From the NCBI RefSeq assembly GCF_020329435.1, contig NZ_JAGKJK010000001.1, positions 186,001 to 250,000 of the forward strand: 64,000 bases of DNA, given 5' to 3'. This document shows, one piece after another, positions 44,671 to 53,396 of this stretch (within the stretch, counting starts at the first letter, position 1; each line of letters begins with the position of its first letter). The DNA comes from Bradyrhizobium hereditatis. GTDB taxonomy: Bacteria; Pseudomonadota; Alphaproteobacteria; Rhizobiales; Xanthobacteraceae. Below the pieces are notes generated by a model that saw only the letters and a list, made by a program, of their open reading frames with translations, was not told the DNA's origin and made no database searches. A program made the translations under genes and the position numbers.

Positions 44671-44895
44671 TTATCCGCGGCCCTTGTTGGCCGCGTGGTT
44701 CTTCAACTGCTCGGTCTGGGTCCATTTACTGTCCTGACCACGATCTCGCGAATGCTTGGTCTTGTCCCGATTTGAGAGCACCATGTTCTCGCCGATGAGG
44801 TCATCCTGAACGTCGGTCATAGCGCCAGTGCCGGCGCCCTTACCCTTCGCTCCGGGGCCCAGATGTTTGCCGTCTCCGTGTGCGCCGCGCGTCAT
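44671..44895 (-). CDS. Hydrophilic small protein, fourth gene of a disordered-protein operon
   Basis: A 74-residue protein rich in Gly, Lys, Asp and Asn (GAHGDGKHLGPGAKGKGAGTG, then KWTQTEQLKNHAANKGRG). It has no hydrophobic core and is probably intrinsically disordered. It begins 4 bp after the preceding gene's stop. The tail of the sequence, WTQTEQLKNHAANKGRG, looks like a conserved motif. Function is unknown; a stress-protective role is inferred from context. Confidence 0.65.
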   Translation of the reverse strand: MTRGAHGDGKHLGPGAKGKGAGTGAMTDVQDDLIGENMVLSNRDKTKHSRDRGQDSKWTQTEQLKNHAANKGRG

Positions 44896-44899
44896 GATT

Positions 44900-45406
44900 C
44901 TATCCCTGTGGTTTTTGGGGCTTGTGACCTGACTGGCCGGGGTTGTTGTGCTTGTTATGCTGGCTTTCCTGGTTGAGACCGCCGCGGCTCACCGTAAATT
45001 CGGACTGACGGCCGCCGCGCTTTGCGGTCTTTGTACTGCCATCGCGCTGTGCGCGCGCGATGTCCTCCTCGACCTGGCGTGCATCGGGCACGTCAGGCTT
45101 CCTTTCGAGGATGCGCAGTTGTTGCTCATGCGTCTTCTTTCCTTGGAGCTCTGTTCTCCGTGGGCCGCTATCCCGATCGGCCAGCGGTGGCCCGCGGCGT
45201 CGGTCGCGAACCTCCGCCTTGTTGATGCCACCTTGCGGGTTGGTGTCGTTCTCGATGTCACCCTCGAAGGTGTTGGCGCCTGCAAATTCTTCCAATTCGT
45301 CAGGCGTCACCTGCGCCATGCTCGCGCCTTTCGACCCGCCGATCATGGGATTGCGGACCAGATCAGCATTGGTCGGCCTGCTCAGCTTCACGTGCTTGGT
45401 GCTCAT
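44900..45406 (-). CDS. Hydrophilic 168-residue protein, third gene of the operon
   Basis: Highly charged: MSTKHVKLSRPTNADL, DELEEFAGANTFEGDIENDTNPQGGINKAEV, then a Lys/Arg/Gln-rich remainder ending GQSGHKPQKPQG. There are no membrane segments and few hydrophobics, so disorder is likely. The start at 45406 follows AAGGTGA. Both spacings in the operon (4 bp on each side) are tight. No known family is recognized. Confidence 0.65.
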   Translation of the reverse strand: MSTKHVKLSRPTNADLVRNPMIGGSKGASMAQVTPDELEEFAGANTFEGDIENDTNPQGGINKAEVRDRRRGPPLADRDSGPRRTELQGKKTHEQQLRILERKPDVPDARQVEEDIARAQRDGSTKTAKRGGRQSEFTVSRGGLNQESQHNKHNNPGQSGHKPQKPQG

Positions 45407-45410
45407 GATG

Positions 45411-45626
45411 TCACCTTGAAGCGGGATGGGTCCCGCCACCCTTTCGTTCCGGATCGTGTGTATGATGGATGTCATGTTCTCCGCCACCGCCGGACACCTT
45501 GCTATGTCGGCGCTGCGGATCGTCGGCAGGTGGCTTGTTGACGTGAAGTGGTTCCTTGGCGTTCTCGTGAGAAGCGCCCGGGCCGCCCTGACGGATGCTT
45601 GCCGGCGTCTTCGTTGAAGTAGACAT
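45411..45626 (-). CDS. Hydrophilic 71-residue protein, second gene of the operon
   Basis: Sequence MSTSTKTPASIRQGGPGASHENAK then KPPADDPQRRHSKVSGGGGEHDIHHTHDPERKGG. It is His/Gly/Asp-rich and lacks a hydrophobic core, so it is probably disordered and may bind metal through the HDIHHTH cluster. AGGAG lies six bases before the ATG at 45626. Confidence 0.65.
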   Translation of the reverse strand: MSTSTKTPASIRQGGPGASHENAKEPLHVNKPPADDPQRRHSKVSGGGGEHDIHHTHDPERKGGGTHPASR

Positions 45627-45639
45627 TGCATGCTCCTGA

Positions 45640-45822
45640 CTAGCGATCCTGCTGATAACCTTGGTGCGTGGTGTTCTGTGCGGTATTACCCTGCTGTCCT
45701 TGCTGCTCCGGATTTTCGATATGGCTACGGCCCTTTCGAACCTTATAGGCATCGCCGGACTTGGGGTCTCCAGTACCCTTGTGGCTTTGATTGTCCTGCG
45801 GCACGGGCGGCGGCTTTGTCAT
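45640..45822 (-). CDS. Hydrophilic 60-residue protein, first gene of the operon
   Basis: Sequence MTKPPPVPQDNQSHKGTGDPKSGD, then a Gln-rich tail PEQQGQQGNTAQNTTHQGYQQD. Strong Shine-Dalgarno GGAGG eight bases before ATG 45822. It is probably disordered. An EcfG-type promoter candidate lies 38 bp upstream. Confidence 0.65.
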   Translation of the reverse strand: MTKPPPVPQDNQSHKGTGDPKSGDAYKVRKGRSHIENPEQQGQQGNTAQNTTHQGYQQDR

Positions 45823-45859
45823 AGTTGCCTCCAGGGGCTGTCGAATTGCGTGACAAGAC

Positions 45860-45884
45860 AACGCGTGGTGAACACGACGGTTCT
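45860..45884 (-). promoter_or_regulatory. EcfG-type stress promoter candidate for the disordered-protein operon
   Basis: On the minus strand, AGAAC-N16-CGTT matches the EcfG consensus GGAAC-N16/17-CGTT with one mismatch in the -35 box. It is positioned to start transcription just upstream of the first operon gene. Confidence 0.5.
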
Positions 45885-45917
45885 TGCCGGTTTGCGGAAC
45901 CGCGGTCACATGCCGCA

Positions 45918-46370
45918 TCATGCGGCCGAGGAAACCTTGTTATTCGCGGGCCACAAGGCCTGAACCTCGCCGGGAAGTGCATGGCGCATCTTCTCGACTT
46001 GGTGCGGATCGACGTGATGGTTCAGAACCTGGAACACCGCACGCACGGCATCGCCGGTGTCGACCGGCTTCAGCGAACTCAGTTCGGCCGAAACAATCGC
46101 GAGAAACTCCTCTGCCGATCGCCATGCTTTCGGCGCTTCACTTGGCCGCCATTGGTCGTAGTAGGTACCACGCACCAGAAGCGGAAGCTGCGCGCCAAAA
46201 TGCGCGGCCAAGTTAATCGGAACCCGGTCGCGGACGGCCCGCAATACAGCACCAAGAACGTGCCATGCCAGCTTCCGATCGCGTGGCAAGTTTGCCGTCA
46301 TGATTTCGTCCAACCACGTGTTGGTGATTTGGAGTGTTCTGTCGAATACTTCGAGACCTGTTGCGCTCAT
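45918..46370 (-). CDS. DUF2267 protein
   Basis: A 150-residue protein. The DUF2267 pattern is clear: WLDEIMTANLPRDRKLAWHVLGAVLRAVRDRVPINLAAHFGAQLPLLVRGTYYDQWRPSEAP, ending in a helical second repeat (DAVRAVFQVLNHHV). The family often occurs with stress genes, with no known activity. An EcfG-like promoter is present upstream. It ends 95 bp before the disordered-protein operon on the same strand. Confidence 0.85.
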   Translation of the reverse strand: MSATGLEVFDRTLQITNTWLDEIMTANLPRDRKLAWHVLGAVLRAVRDRVPINLAAHFGAQLPLLVRGTYYDQWRPSEAPKAWRSAEEFLAIVSAELSSLKPVDTGDAVRAVFQVLNHHVDPHQVEKMRHALPGEVQALWPANNKVSSAA

Positions 46371-46403
46371 GGAACTACTCCGTCGTTTCCGTGATGACGG
46401 GAT

Positions 46404-46428
46404 AACGATGTTTCAGCGGATCGGTTCG
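46404..46428 (-). promoter_or_regulatory. EcfG-type stress promoter candidate of the DUF2267 gene
   Basis: CGAAC-N16-CGTT on the minus strand has one mismatch to GGAAC-N16/17-CGTT. It lies about 35 bp before the start codon. Confidence 0.45.
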
Positions 46429-46602
46429 TAACGTTTAGCGAGGCATCGCGCTTGGTCGCGCATATGCTCGCGCGCATGCAGTTGCAATCGTAAAAGTTAA
46501 TGTCGCAGGAGTTGCGTAGATGGGATGATTCGGACCGGCTTCCACTAGCCGACCAGATGTCCTAAGCAGCGGCCGCAGTGACTTCCTCCTCCTAAGGTCC
46601 CA

Positions 46603-48225
46603 ATGATCCGCCTCGATAACGTCAGTAAGCAAGTCGGCCACCAGATCCTCTTCATCGAAGCCTCCGCAGCCCTCCAGAAAGGCGAGAAGATCGGCCTCGT
46701 CGGCCCCAACGGGGCCGGGAAGACCACGCTGTTCCGGATGATTTCAGGCCAGGAAGTCCCCGACGAAGGCCAAGTCGCGGTCGATCGCGGCATTACCATC
46801 GGCTATTTCAGCCAGGATGTCGGCGAGATGGCGGGCCGCAGCGCCGTGGCCGAGGTGATGGATGGCGCAGGCCCCGTCAGCGTGGTGGCTAGCGAACTGA
46901 AGCAGCTCGAAGCCGCGATGGCCGATCCTGATCGCGCCGATGAAATGGAAGACATCATCGCGCGCTATGGGGAGGTCCAGCACCGCTTCGAGGAGCTCGA
47001 CGGCTATGCCCTCGACGGCCGGGCGCGCGAGGCGTTGGCGGGCCTCGGCTTCAGCCAGGAGATGATGGAAGGCGATGTCGGTGCGCTATCGGGCGGCTGG
47101 AAGATGAGGGTGGCGCTGGCGCGAATCCTGCTGATGCGGCCCGACGTGATGCTGCTGGACGAGCCGAGCAACCATCTGGACCTGGAAAGCCTGATTTGGC
47201 TGGAGCAATTCCTGAAGGCATACGAGGGCGCGCTGTTGATGACCTCGCATGATCGCGAGTTCATCAACCGCATCATCAACAAGGTCGTCGAGATCGACGG
47301 CGGGACGCTTTCGACCTATTCCGGCAATTACGAATTCTACGAGCAGCAGCGTGCGCTGAACGAGAAGCAGCAGCAGGCGCAGTTCGAGCGTCAGCAGGCG
47401 ATGCTCGCCAAGGAGATCAAGTTCATCGAGCGCTTCAAGGCGCGCGCTTCCCACGCCGCCCAGGTGCAGAGCCGGGTGAAAAAGCTCGACAAGATCGAGC
47501 GCGTCGAGCCGCCGAAGCGCCGCCAAACGGTGGCGTTCGAATTCCAGGTGGCGCCGCGCTCGGGCGAGGATGTCGTCAGCCTGAAGAACGTCCACAAGGG
47601 CTATGGCAGCCGCACCATCTATCAGGGCCTCGACTTCATGATCCGCCGCAAGGAGCGGTGGTGCGTGATGGGCGTCAACGGCGCGGGCAAGTCGACGCTG
47701 CTCAAGCTGGTGGCCGGCTCGACCGAACCCGATGACGGCACGGTGGCGATCGGTGGCAGCGTCAAGATGGGCTACTTCGCCCAGCATGCGATGGATCTGC
47801 TCGACGGCGAGCGCACGGTGTTCGAGTGGCTGGAAGATTCCTTTCCGCAAGCAGGACAAGGCTCGCTCCGTGCGCTGGCGGGCTGCTTTGGCTTTTCCGG
47901 CGACGATGTCGAGAAGAAGTGCCGCGTGCTGTCGGGCGGCGAGAAGGCGCGGCTCGTGATGGCGAAGATGCTATATGACCCGCCCAATTTCCTGGTGCTG
48001 GACGAGCCGACCAACCATCTGGACCTCGCGACCAAGGAGATGCTGATCAATGCGCTCTCGGAATTCGAAGGCACGATGCTGTTCGTCTCGCACGACCGGC
48101 ATTTCCTCGCCGCGCTCTCGAACCGTGTGTTGGAACTGACGCCCGAGGGCGTCCACCAATATGGCGGCGGTTACACCGAATATGTCGCGCGCACCGGGCA
48201 GGAAGCGCCGGGGCTGCGGAGTTGA
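46603..48225 (+). CDS. ABC-F family ATPase (translation factor type)
   Basis: A 540-residue protein with two ABC domains. Walker A: GLVGPNGAGKTTL and VMGVNGAGKSTL; signatures LSGGWKMRV and LSGGEKARLV; Walker B followed by EPSNHLDLES and EPTNHLDLAT. Between them lies the charged linker (QQQAQFERQQAMLAKEIKFIERFKARASHAAQVQSR), the P-site tRNA interaction motif. There are no membrane helices, so it is a cytoplasmic ribosome-associated ABC-F of the YbiT type rather than a transporter. The start follows AAGGTCCC. Confidence 0.95.
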   Translation: MIRLDNVSKQVGHQILFIEASAALQKGEKIGLVGPNGAGKTTLFRMISGQEVPDEGQVAVDRGITIGYFSQDVGEMAGRSAVAEVMDGAGPVSVVASELKQLEAAMADPDRADEMEDIIARYGEVQHRFEELDGYALDGRAREALAGLGFSQEMMEGDVGALSGGWKMRVALARILLMRPDVMLLDEPSNHLDLESLIWLEQFLKAYEGALLMTSHDREFINRIINKVVEIDGGTLSTYSGNYEFYEQQRALNEKQQQAQFERQQAMLAKEIKFIERFKARASHAAQVQSRVKKLDKIERVEPPKRRQTVAFEFQVAPRSGEDVVSLKNVHKGYGSRTIYQGLDFMIRRKERWCVMGVNGAGKSTLLKLVAGSTEPDDGTVAIGGSVKMGYFAQHAMDLLDGERTVFEWLEDSFPQAGQGSLRALAGCFGFSGDDVEKKCRVLSGGEKARLVMAKMLYDPPNFLVLDEPTNHLDLATKEMLINALSEFEGTMLFVSHDRHFLAALSNRVLELTPEGVHQYGGGYTEYVARTGQEAPGLRS

Positions 48226-48233
48226 TGCGGCCG

Positions 48234-48599
48234 TCACACGCGCTCGAACGTGTCGGCATTAGTGCTGATTGAACGCCACCAGCTCAGCTTTTCCTTCTTG
48301 CCGGGTGCACCCTCGGTTGCCGCCCTGATTACACTGTCAGCGACGACGAACCACATCGTTTCCATTTTGCCATCGCGCAGCAGACCGGTGTAGGAGACCG
48401 CGGCATCTCCCGCCGCAGTTTCACCTCCGGCCACGAAGCTGATGCAATCGCCCTGATGGATACCGACGACGGGAATCTCCTGTCCATAGAAGCTGTCTCT
48501 CAGCGCGGTCTTGAAGGTGCCGCTGATTCTGCGATTGGCATCATCGGTAATGTCAACCACGGAGCCGTATTGGTTTCGCCATTTGCCTTTCCACGTCAT
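48234..48599 (-). CDS. Avidin/streptavidin family protein, divergent, without signal peptide
   Basis: A 121-residue beta-barrel protein. Avidin signatures: GKWRNQYGS (residues 5-13; biotin-contacting Asn9 and Ser13), SGTFKTAL (26-33; Thr31 kept, Tyr replaced by Phe29), TMWFVVAD (81-88; Trp83), WW (107-108) and NADTF (114-118; Asp116 at the position of streptavidin Asp128). The central biotin-contacting Trp of avidins is replaced by Phe55. Family members bind biotin, some weakly. No signal peptide is visible, unlike bradavidin. The gene has an exact EcfG promoter. Confidence 0.82.
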   Translation of the reverse strand: MTWKGKWRNQYGSVVDITDDANRRISGTFKTALRDSFYGQEIPVVGIHQGDCISFVAGGETAAGDAAVSYTGLLRDGKMETMWFVVADSVIRAATEGAPGKKEKLSWWRSISTNADTFERV

Positions 48600-48627
48600 C
48601 GGCTGGATCCCTTCGCTAACGCCGACT

Positions 48628-48652
48628 AACGAAGGGCAGCGAGGGATGTTCC
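48628..48652 (-). promoter_or_regulatory. EcfG-type stress promoter of the avidin-like gene (exact match)
   Basis: On the minus strand GGAAC-N16-CGTT occurs without mismatch, with the -10 element 29 bp upstream of the start codon. This matches the published consensus for EcfG of Bradyrhizobium. Confidence 0.75.
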
Positions 48653-48698
48653 GGCTTGTGCGAAGTAGGCTTCTCGTTCCGCATCAAATCCACGGATG

Positions 48699-49673
48699 CT
48701 ATTTGTGGGCGAGCGGTGCGATCGCCTCGATCTCGTTGGTCCAAATGCCGCCTGAATAGTTTTGCGGCAACCGCGCAAACTGCTCGGTCGTATCTATGCC
48801 GCTCGAAAAGCCGCCGCCTCGATAGGGGCCGAGCACGAAGACCTCGCTATTGGCGGCTTTCATACGGTTCAGGAGACGGTCCGGCCAGCCCCATAGCCAC
48901 GGGGCGACGTTGATCGGAAGCATTACCATCGCGTTGTGGCAGGCCTTTGGCACCACGCCGCTCCAGCCATAGCCGATGTAGCTGACGAGGCAGCTCTTGA
49001 TGGCGGCGCGCGAGATGGTTCGAATTTCGGGAAGGCGCGAGCGCACGATCTCGACTGGCTCGTCGCCGCCGTAGACCATGATCTGCGCCCGGCGCTCGGC
49101 GGGAAGTTTGCTCAGCACGGCCACCAGCTTCTCTCCCTCTGACGGATCGCGGCTCTTGACGTTGATCAGAAGGCGCTGTTGCGGGAAGGCTAACAGCACC
49201 TCGTCGAGCGTCGGCATCAGGCCGATACCCTTGCCGCGAAAGGGGAATGTCTTGCCGCCGTCGGCCGTATAACCATGACCGATGTCAAGCTTCTTCAGAT
49301 AGGCCATGGAATGTTCGCGCGTCGCGCCGTGACCGTCGGTTCGGCAATCCAGCGTCCAATCGTGAAACACCGCGAACTCGCCATCGGTGGTGGGATGAAT
49401 GTCGAGCTCGACGATATCCGCACCGGCCGCAAAGCTGGCGCGCATCGAATCGATGGTGTTCTCCAGATATTGGTGGGTCGATGGCAGCATCCGTGTCGCG
49501 GTGCAGGTGTCGTTGGTCAGATCGCGCTCATCGAACCGCTGGGTGATGCCGCGGTGCGCGAGCAGGGTAGGCTTGCCGGTCTGATGGCTGGCGAGATGGT
49601 TGGTGTTGTTGAGGTAGATAGCGGCCGCGACGAGGGCGATGGCCGCCGCGGTGTATTTGAGTTTTTTGTTCAA
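48699..49673 (-). CDS. Exported glycerophosphodiester phosphodiesterase family protein
   Basis: A 324-residue GDPD. The N terminus has an uncleaved-looking anchor (YTAAAIALVAAAIYL). The catalytic core follows: LLAHRGITQRFDE with the first catalytic His, NTIDSMRASFAAGADIVELDIHPTTDGEFAVFHD with metal-binding Glu/Asp and the second His, then LMPTLDEVL. It should hydrolyse glycerophosphodiesters in the periplasm. The start is TTG 49673 behind GGGGG, chosen because the anchor begins there; the frame remains open upstream. Confidence 0.88.
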   Translation of the reverse strand: MNKKLKYTAAAIALVAAAIYLNNTNHLASHQTGKPTLLAHRGITQRFDERDLTNDTCTATRMLPSTHQYLENTIDSMRASFAAGADIVELDIHPTTDGEFAVFHDWTLDCRTDGHGATREHSMAYLKKLDIGHGYTADGGKTFPFRGKGIGLMPTLDEVLLAFPQQRLLINVKSRDPSEGEKLVAVLSKLPAERRAQIMVYGGDEPVEIVRSRLPEIRTISRAAIKSCLVSYIGYGWSGVVPKACHNAMVMLPINVAPWLWGWPDRLLNRMKAANSEVFVLGPYRGGGFSSGIDTTEQFARLPQNYSGGIWTNEIEAIAPLAHK

Positions 49674-49937
49674 GGCATGCCCCCGCGTAAGAGGTGCCTT
49701 CGCTAGGCAGGATTTCTGGTCGATTTGCGGCAACCGGTGTGGAGCGTCGCATGGCGCTACGCAGGGTTTGCCGACTAGGCGCGAGTACGCGATCTCTTGA
49801 CCGAGCCGCGCAATTCCAAATTCCGCGCGGCGGGACTTCCGCGCGTAGCGCAACGGCATCTCACGCGATTGCGCTGTTCAAGGTGAGCCGAATTGAGCTA
49901 GTGCTCCTCAAGCTACTGATGCAGGCAAGGACGTGCG
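49674..49937. other. Spacer between the GDPD and acyl-CoA dehydrogenase genes
   Basis: 264 bp between divergent genes; no ORF with coding character or clear promoter motif stands out. Confidence 0.35.
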
Positions 49938-51098
49938 ATGAGTGACGATGAACAAACGGCAATGATCCGCGAGACCGTGGCGAGGTTCGTGGACCGCGAA
50001 CTCATTCCGCTGGAGCCGCACTACCTGCAGTCCAAACTGCCCGGCGCCGGTCATCCCGGATTGACTGATGCGCAGCGCAAGCGCCTGCGTGACGTATCGA
50101 AGGAGCTGGGATTGTGGGGGCTCGATGCGCCCGAGGATCTCGGCGGTCACGATCTGCCGACGCGCACGATGGCCGCCGTCCACGAGGAGCTCGGCCGTAC
50201 CTGCGTGCCGTTCGTGCTGCCGCCGGACTCGCCGAACCTGCGCATGCTGCAGGCGGTCGGCACCGAGGCGCAGAAGACGAAATACCTCCAGCCCTATATC
50301 GAGGGCCGGATGAGCTCGGCGATTGCGATCTCCGAGCCCGGCGCCGGCGGCGATCCCGCCGGTATGAAGACGCGCGCGGTGCTGGAGGGCGATCAGTGGG
50401 TCCTCAACGGTCGCAAGATCTGGATCACCAACGCCAGCACCGCTGATTTCATCATCGTCATGGCCCGCGTCGGTAACGACCAGCGGCAGGGCGGCATCAC
50501 CTCGTTCATCGTCGAGAAGGACACGCCGGGCTTCATCATCGAGCGCGAGATCCCGATGCTGGGCGGCGACGCGACCTATGAGATCGTGTTCGAGGACTGC
50601 CGTGTCCCCAAAGATTCGGTATTGGGCGAAGTCGGCAAGGGCTATGCGCCGATGCAGCTTCGGCTGCGCACGCGAAGGCTCGAGATGGGATCGACCTGCA
50701 TCGGCATTGCCAAGCGGGCGCTCGACATGTTGTGCGAGCACGCGAGGCAGCGCGAAACATTCGGCGTCAAGTTGGCCGACCGTCAGGCGATCCAATGGTG
50801 GGTTGCGGACATCTCGACCCGTATTCATGCCTGCCGGCTGATGGTGCGCGATGCCGCCGACAAGACCGATCGCGGCGAGGACGTTCGCCAGGAAGCCTCG
50901 ATGATCAAGGTATTCGCGACCGAGATGGCCTATGAAGCCTGCGATCATGCGATGCAGACGCTCGGCGCACTCGGCATGACGCTGGAACTGCCGCTCAACG
51001 CCCTCTGGCAGAAGGCGCGGCTGATGCGGATGTATGAGGGACCGAGCGAAGTTCATCGCCAGTCGATCGCGCGCCGCGTGCTCGGGCTGCGCGGATAG
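49938..51098 (+). CDS. Acyl-CoA dehydrogenase
   Basis: A 386-residue flavoprotein of the ACAD family. It shows the FAD/substrate signature AIAISEPGAGGDPAG, WVLNGRKIWITNAS, the helical domain RQRETFGVKLADRQAIQWWVAD, and the C-terminal MRMYEGPSEVHRQSIARRVLG with the catalytic Glu. It oxidizes an acyl-CoA at the alpha-beta bond. The substrate chain type cannot be set from sequence. The start at 49938 follows AAGGAC. Confidence 0.95.
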   Translation: MSDDEQTAMIRETVARFVDRELIPLEPHYLQSKLPGAGHPGLTDAQRKRLRDVSKELGLWGLDAPEDLGGHDLPTRTMAAVHEELGRTCVPFVLPPDSPNLRMLQAVGTEAQKTKYLQPYIEGRMSSAIAISEPGAGGDPAGMKTRAVLEGDQWVLNGRKIWITNASTADFIIVMARVGNDQRQGGITSFIVEKDTPGFIIEREIPMLGGDATYEIVFEDCRVPKDSVLGEVGKGYAPMQLRLRTRRLEMGSTCIGIAKRALDMLCEHARQRETFGVKLADRQAIQWWVADISTRIHACRLMVRDAADKTDRGEDVRQEASMIKVFATEMAYEACDHAMQTLGALGMTLELPLNALWQKARLMRMYEGPSEVHRQSIARRVLGLRG

Positions 51099-51146
51099 AC
51101 CGGCCGGCTGCCGATTGACCGGGCCGACCGATCCGCCAGTTTGGGA

Positions 51147-53231
51147 TTACGCCGCGCGCACCTCCGACAGGAAGCGATTGACCTGTCCGGCGAGGTCCTT
51201 GGACTGCGAGGACAATTGCTCGGCGGCGCCAAGCACCTGGTTGGCAGCGGCGCCGGTGTCATCGGCGGCCTTCTGAACACCCGTGATGTTGGAATTGACT
51301 TCCTGGGTGCCGCGCGCCGCTTCCTGCACGCTGCGCGAGATTTCCTTGGTCGCGGAGCCCTGTTCCTCGATCGCCGCCGCAATCGCGGTGCCGATCTGGT
51401 CGATCTCGCCGATCACGTTCGCAACGTTCTGGATCGCCGTCACCGTCTGGTCGCTCGCCGCCTGGATCGCGGCGATCTGCTCGGAAATTTCGGTGGTCGC
51501 CTTGGCGGTTTGGCCGGCCAGCGATTTGACCTCGGAGGCGACGACGGCAAAGCCGCGGCCGGCGTCGCCGGCGCGCGCGGCTTCGATGGTCGCGTTCAGA
51601 GCGAGCAGGTTGGTCTGCGCGGCAATGCTCTGGATCAGCGTCACGACGTCGCCGATCTTCTGCGCGCCTTCCGCGAGCAAGCGGGCGGTCTCGCCGGTGC
51701 GCCGCGCATTGTCGACCGCGCGGGCGGCGATTTCGGTCGATTGTGCAACCTGGCGGCCGATCTCGGAGATCGAGGAGGCCAGCTCCTCGGTGGCGCTTGC
51801 CACCGTCTGCACGTTGGCCGAGGTCTGCTCTGAGGCGGCGGCAACGATCGCCGCCTGACGATTGGTCAGCGTTGCGGTCGAGGACATCGACTGTGCAGTA
51901 TCTTCCATGATGGAGGACGCCGCCGAAAGCCCGCCGACCAGCTCGGTGACCTTTGCTTCGAAGGCGCGGGTGAGTTCGTCGAGCACCTGGGCGCGGCGCA
52001 TCTTGCCGTTGTTCTCGGCGGCCTTCTCGGCAGCAAGGCGCTCCGCCGCGATCATGTTGTCCTTGAACACGCGCACGGCCGAAGCCATCGCGCCGATCTC
52101 GTCGCCGCGCTCGGCGCCGGCGATATCGCCTGATACGTCGCCGCTGGCCAGCCGCGACATCGTGGCGGTGAGGTCGACGATCGGCCTGCAGACACGGCGG
52201 CGCACCATCACGATCAGCGCCGCGCTGGCGGCGACGACCGCAACGAGGCCCGCGAGCGCAATCAGGAAGCTGAAGCGTGCGGAGGCATACGCGGAGGCCA
52301 GAACATGCTCGGCATTGTCGTAGAAGGCGTTGCGGACCTCGACGACGGCGCCGAGGCCGACCTGGGATTCCGCATAGAAGAAATCGACGTTATGTTCGTA
52401 TTTGCCTGAGGCCGCGCCGTCCTTGACCAGCTTCAGCTCTTTGCCGAACCTGCCGACATAGACGTCATTCATCTTCTCCAGCGCCGCCGCGACATTGGGC
52501 GGCGTCGCCGGGTTGCCGCGCAATTCCTGCAGCGACATCAGGATCTGGTCGGCACGGGCCTGCGAGCGGGAAAATTCCATTTTTTCCGCCTCAGTGGCCG
52601 GCCGATTGGCGCCGACGAGATTCTTGTGAATGCTGGCGTTGTAACCGCCGACGTCGCGCAGATTCCAGGCGATGTTGGCGTAGACCGCCTGCCGGTAGGC
52701 ATCGCCATCGAGTTGCGCCATGCGCCGCACCTGCTCGTCGAGCAGCTTGGTGACGGCGGCATTGAACACGGCATTGTCGGCGACGATCTTTCTGGCAGCA
52801 TCCTTACGCGCTTCGGCCGGACCATCGATTGCCTTGTCGATGGCGTCGCGCAGCGCGTTGAACTTCACGTTCAGCTCGTCGATGCCGCTGCCGATCGCCG
52901 TGGCATCGTCAAGGCTGCTCGACAGGTTCTTGCGGACCGCATTCATCTTGTCGCGCGCGCTGTCGGTGTTCTTGCGCAGTTTCTCGTTAAGCTCCTTGCG
53001 CACCGCCGGATCGACTGCGGGTGGGCCATAGAGGATATTAGTGGAGAAGCCGCGTTCGGAGTTCATGTAGCGCGGGATGTCACCGACCGCGCGCACCACC
53101 TCCAGCCGGCTTTGGGCGATCGAGACCCTCTCCATGGTCTGGTATTTCGAAACCGCGACATAGACGGAGAGCGCGCCACCGACGGCGGAAAGCGAGACGA
53201 TGGCAGCAGTCAGGAGGGTGCCGATTTTCAT
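51147..53231 (-). CDS. Methyl-accepting chemotaxis protein
   Basis: A 694-residue chemoreceptor. The N-terminal transmembrane helix ([23 protein letters not shown]) is followed by a 290-residue periplasmic, helical sensor domain containing [19 protein letters not shown] second transmembrane helix follows ([22 protein letters not shown]), then a HAMP linker ([21 protein letters not shown]) and the signalling domain with the hairpin tip [40 protein letters not shown]. The C terminus lacks a CheR-binding pentapeptide. The ligand is unknown. Confidence 0.95.
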   Translation of the reverse strand: MKIGTLLTAAIVSLSAVGGALSVYVAVSKYQTMERVSIAQSRLEVVRAVGDIPRYMNSERGFSTNILYGPPAVDPAVRKELNEKLRKNTDSARDKMNAVRKNLSSSLDDATAIGSGIDELNVKFNALRDAIDKAIDGPAEARKDAARKIVADNAVFNAAVTKLLDEQVRRMAQLDGDAYRQAVYANIAWNLRDVGGYNASIHKNLVGANRPATEAEKMEFSRSQARADQILMSLQELRGNPATPPNVAAALEKMNDVYVGRFGKELKLVKDGAASGKYEHNVDFFYAESQVGLGAVVEVRNAFYDNAEHVLASAYASARFSFLIALAGLVAVVAASAALIVMVRRRVCRPIVDLTATMSRLASGDVSGDIAGAERGDEIGAMASAVRVFKDNMIAAERLAAEKAAENNGKMRRAQVLDELTRAFEAKVTELVGGLSAASSIMEDTAQSMSSTATLTNRQAAIVAAASEQTSANVQTVASATEELASSISEIGRQVAQSTEIAARAVDNARRTGETARLLAEGAQKIGDVVTLIQSIAAQTNLLALNATIEAARAGDAGRGFAVVASEVKSLAGQTAKATTEISEQIAAIQAASDQTVTAIQNVANVIGEIDQIGTAIAAAIEEQGSATKEISRSVQEAARGTQEVNSNITGVQKAADDTGAAANQVLGAAEQLSSQSKDLAGQVNRFLSEVRAA

Positions 53232-53396
53232 AGGATTTTTATGCCAATTGGACTGGTACTAAGGTGAGGACCACCAGTATAGGTGGTGCAAATTAATCCA
53301 GGGTTTATGCTGGGCGTGTCACACCGGCGCCTTCCGGTTCGTCTTGATGCCAAAGCTGCGGACTTGGCCCGCGGCGTTCGGACAGAGGAGCAGGAA

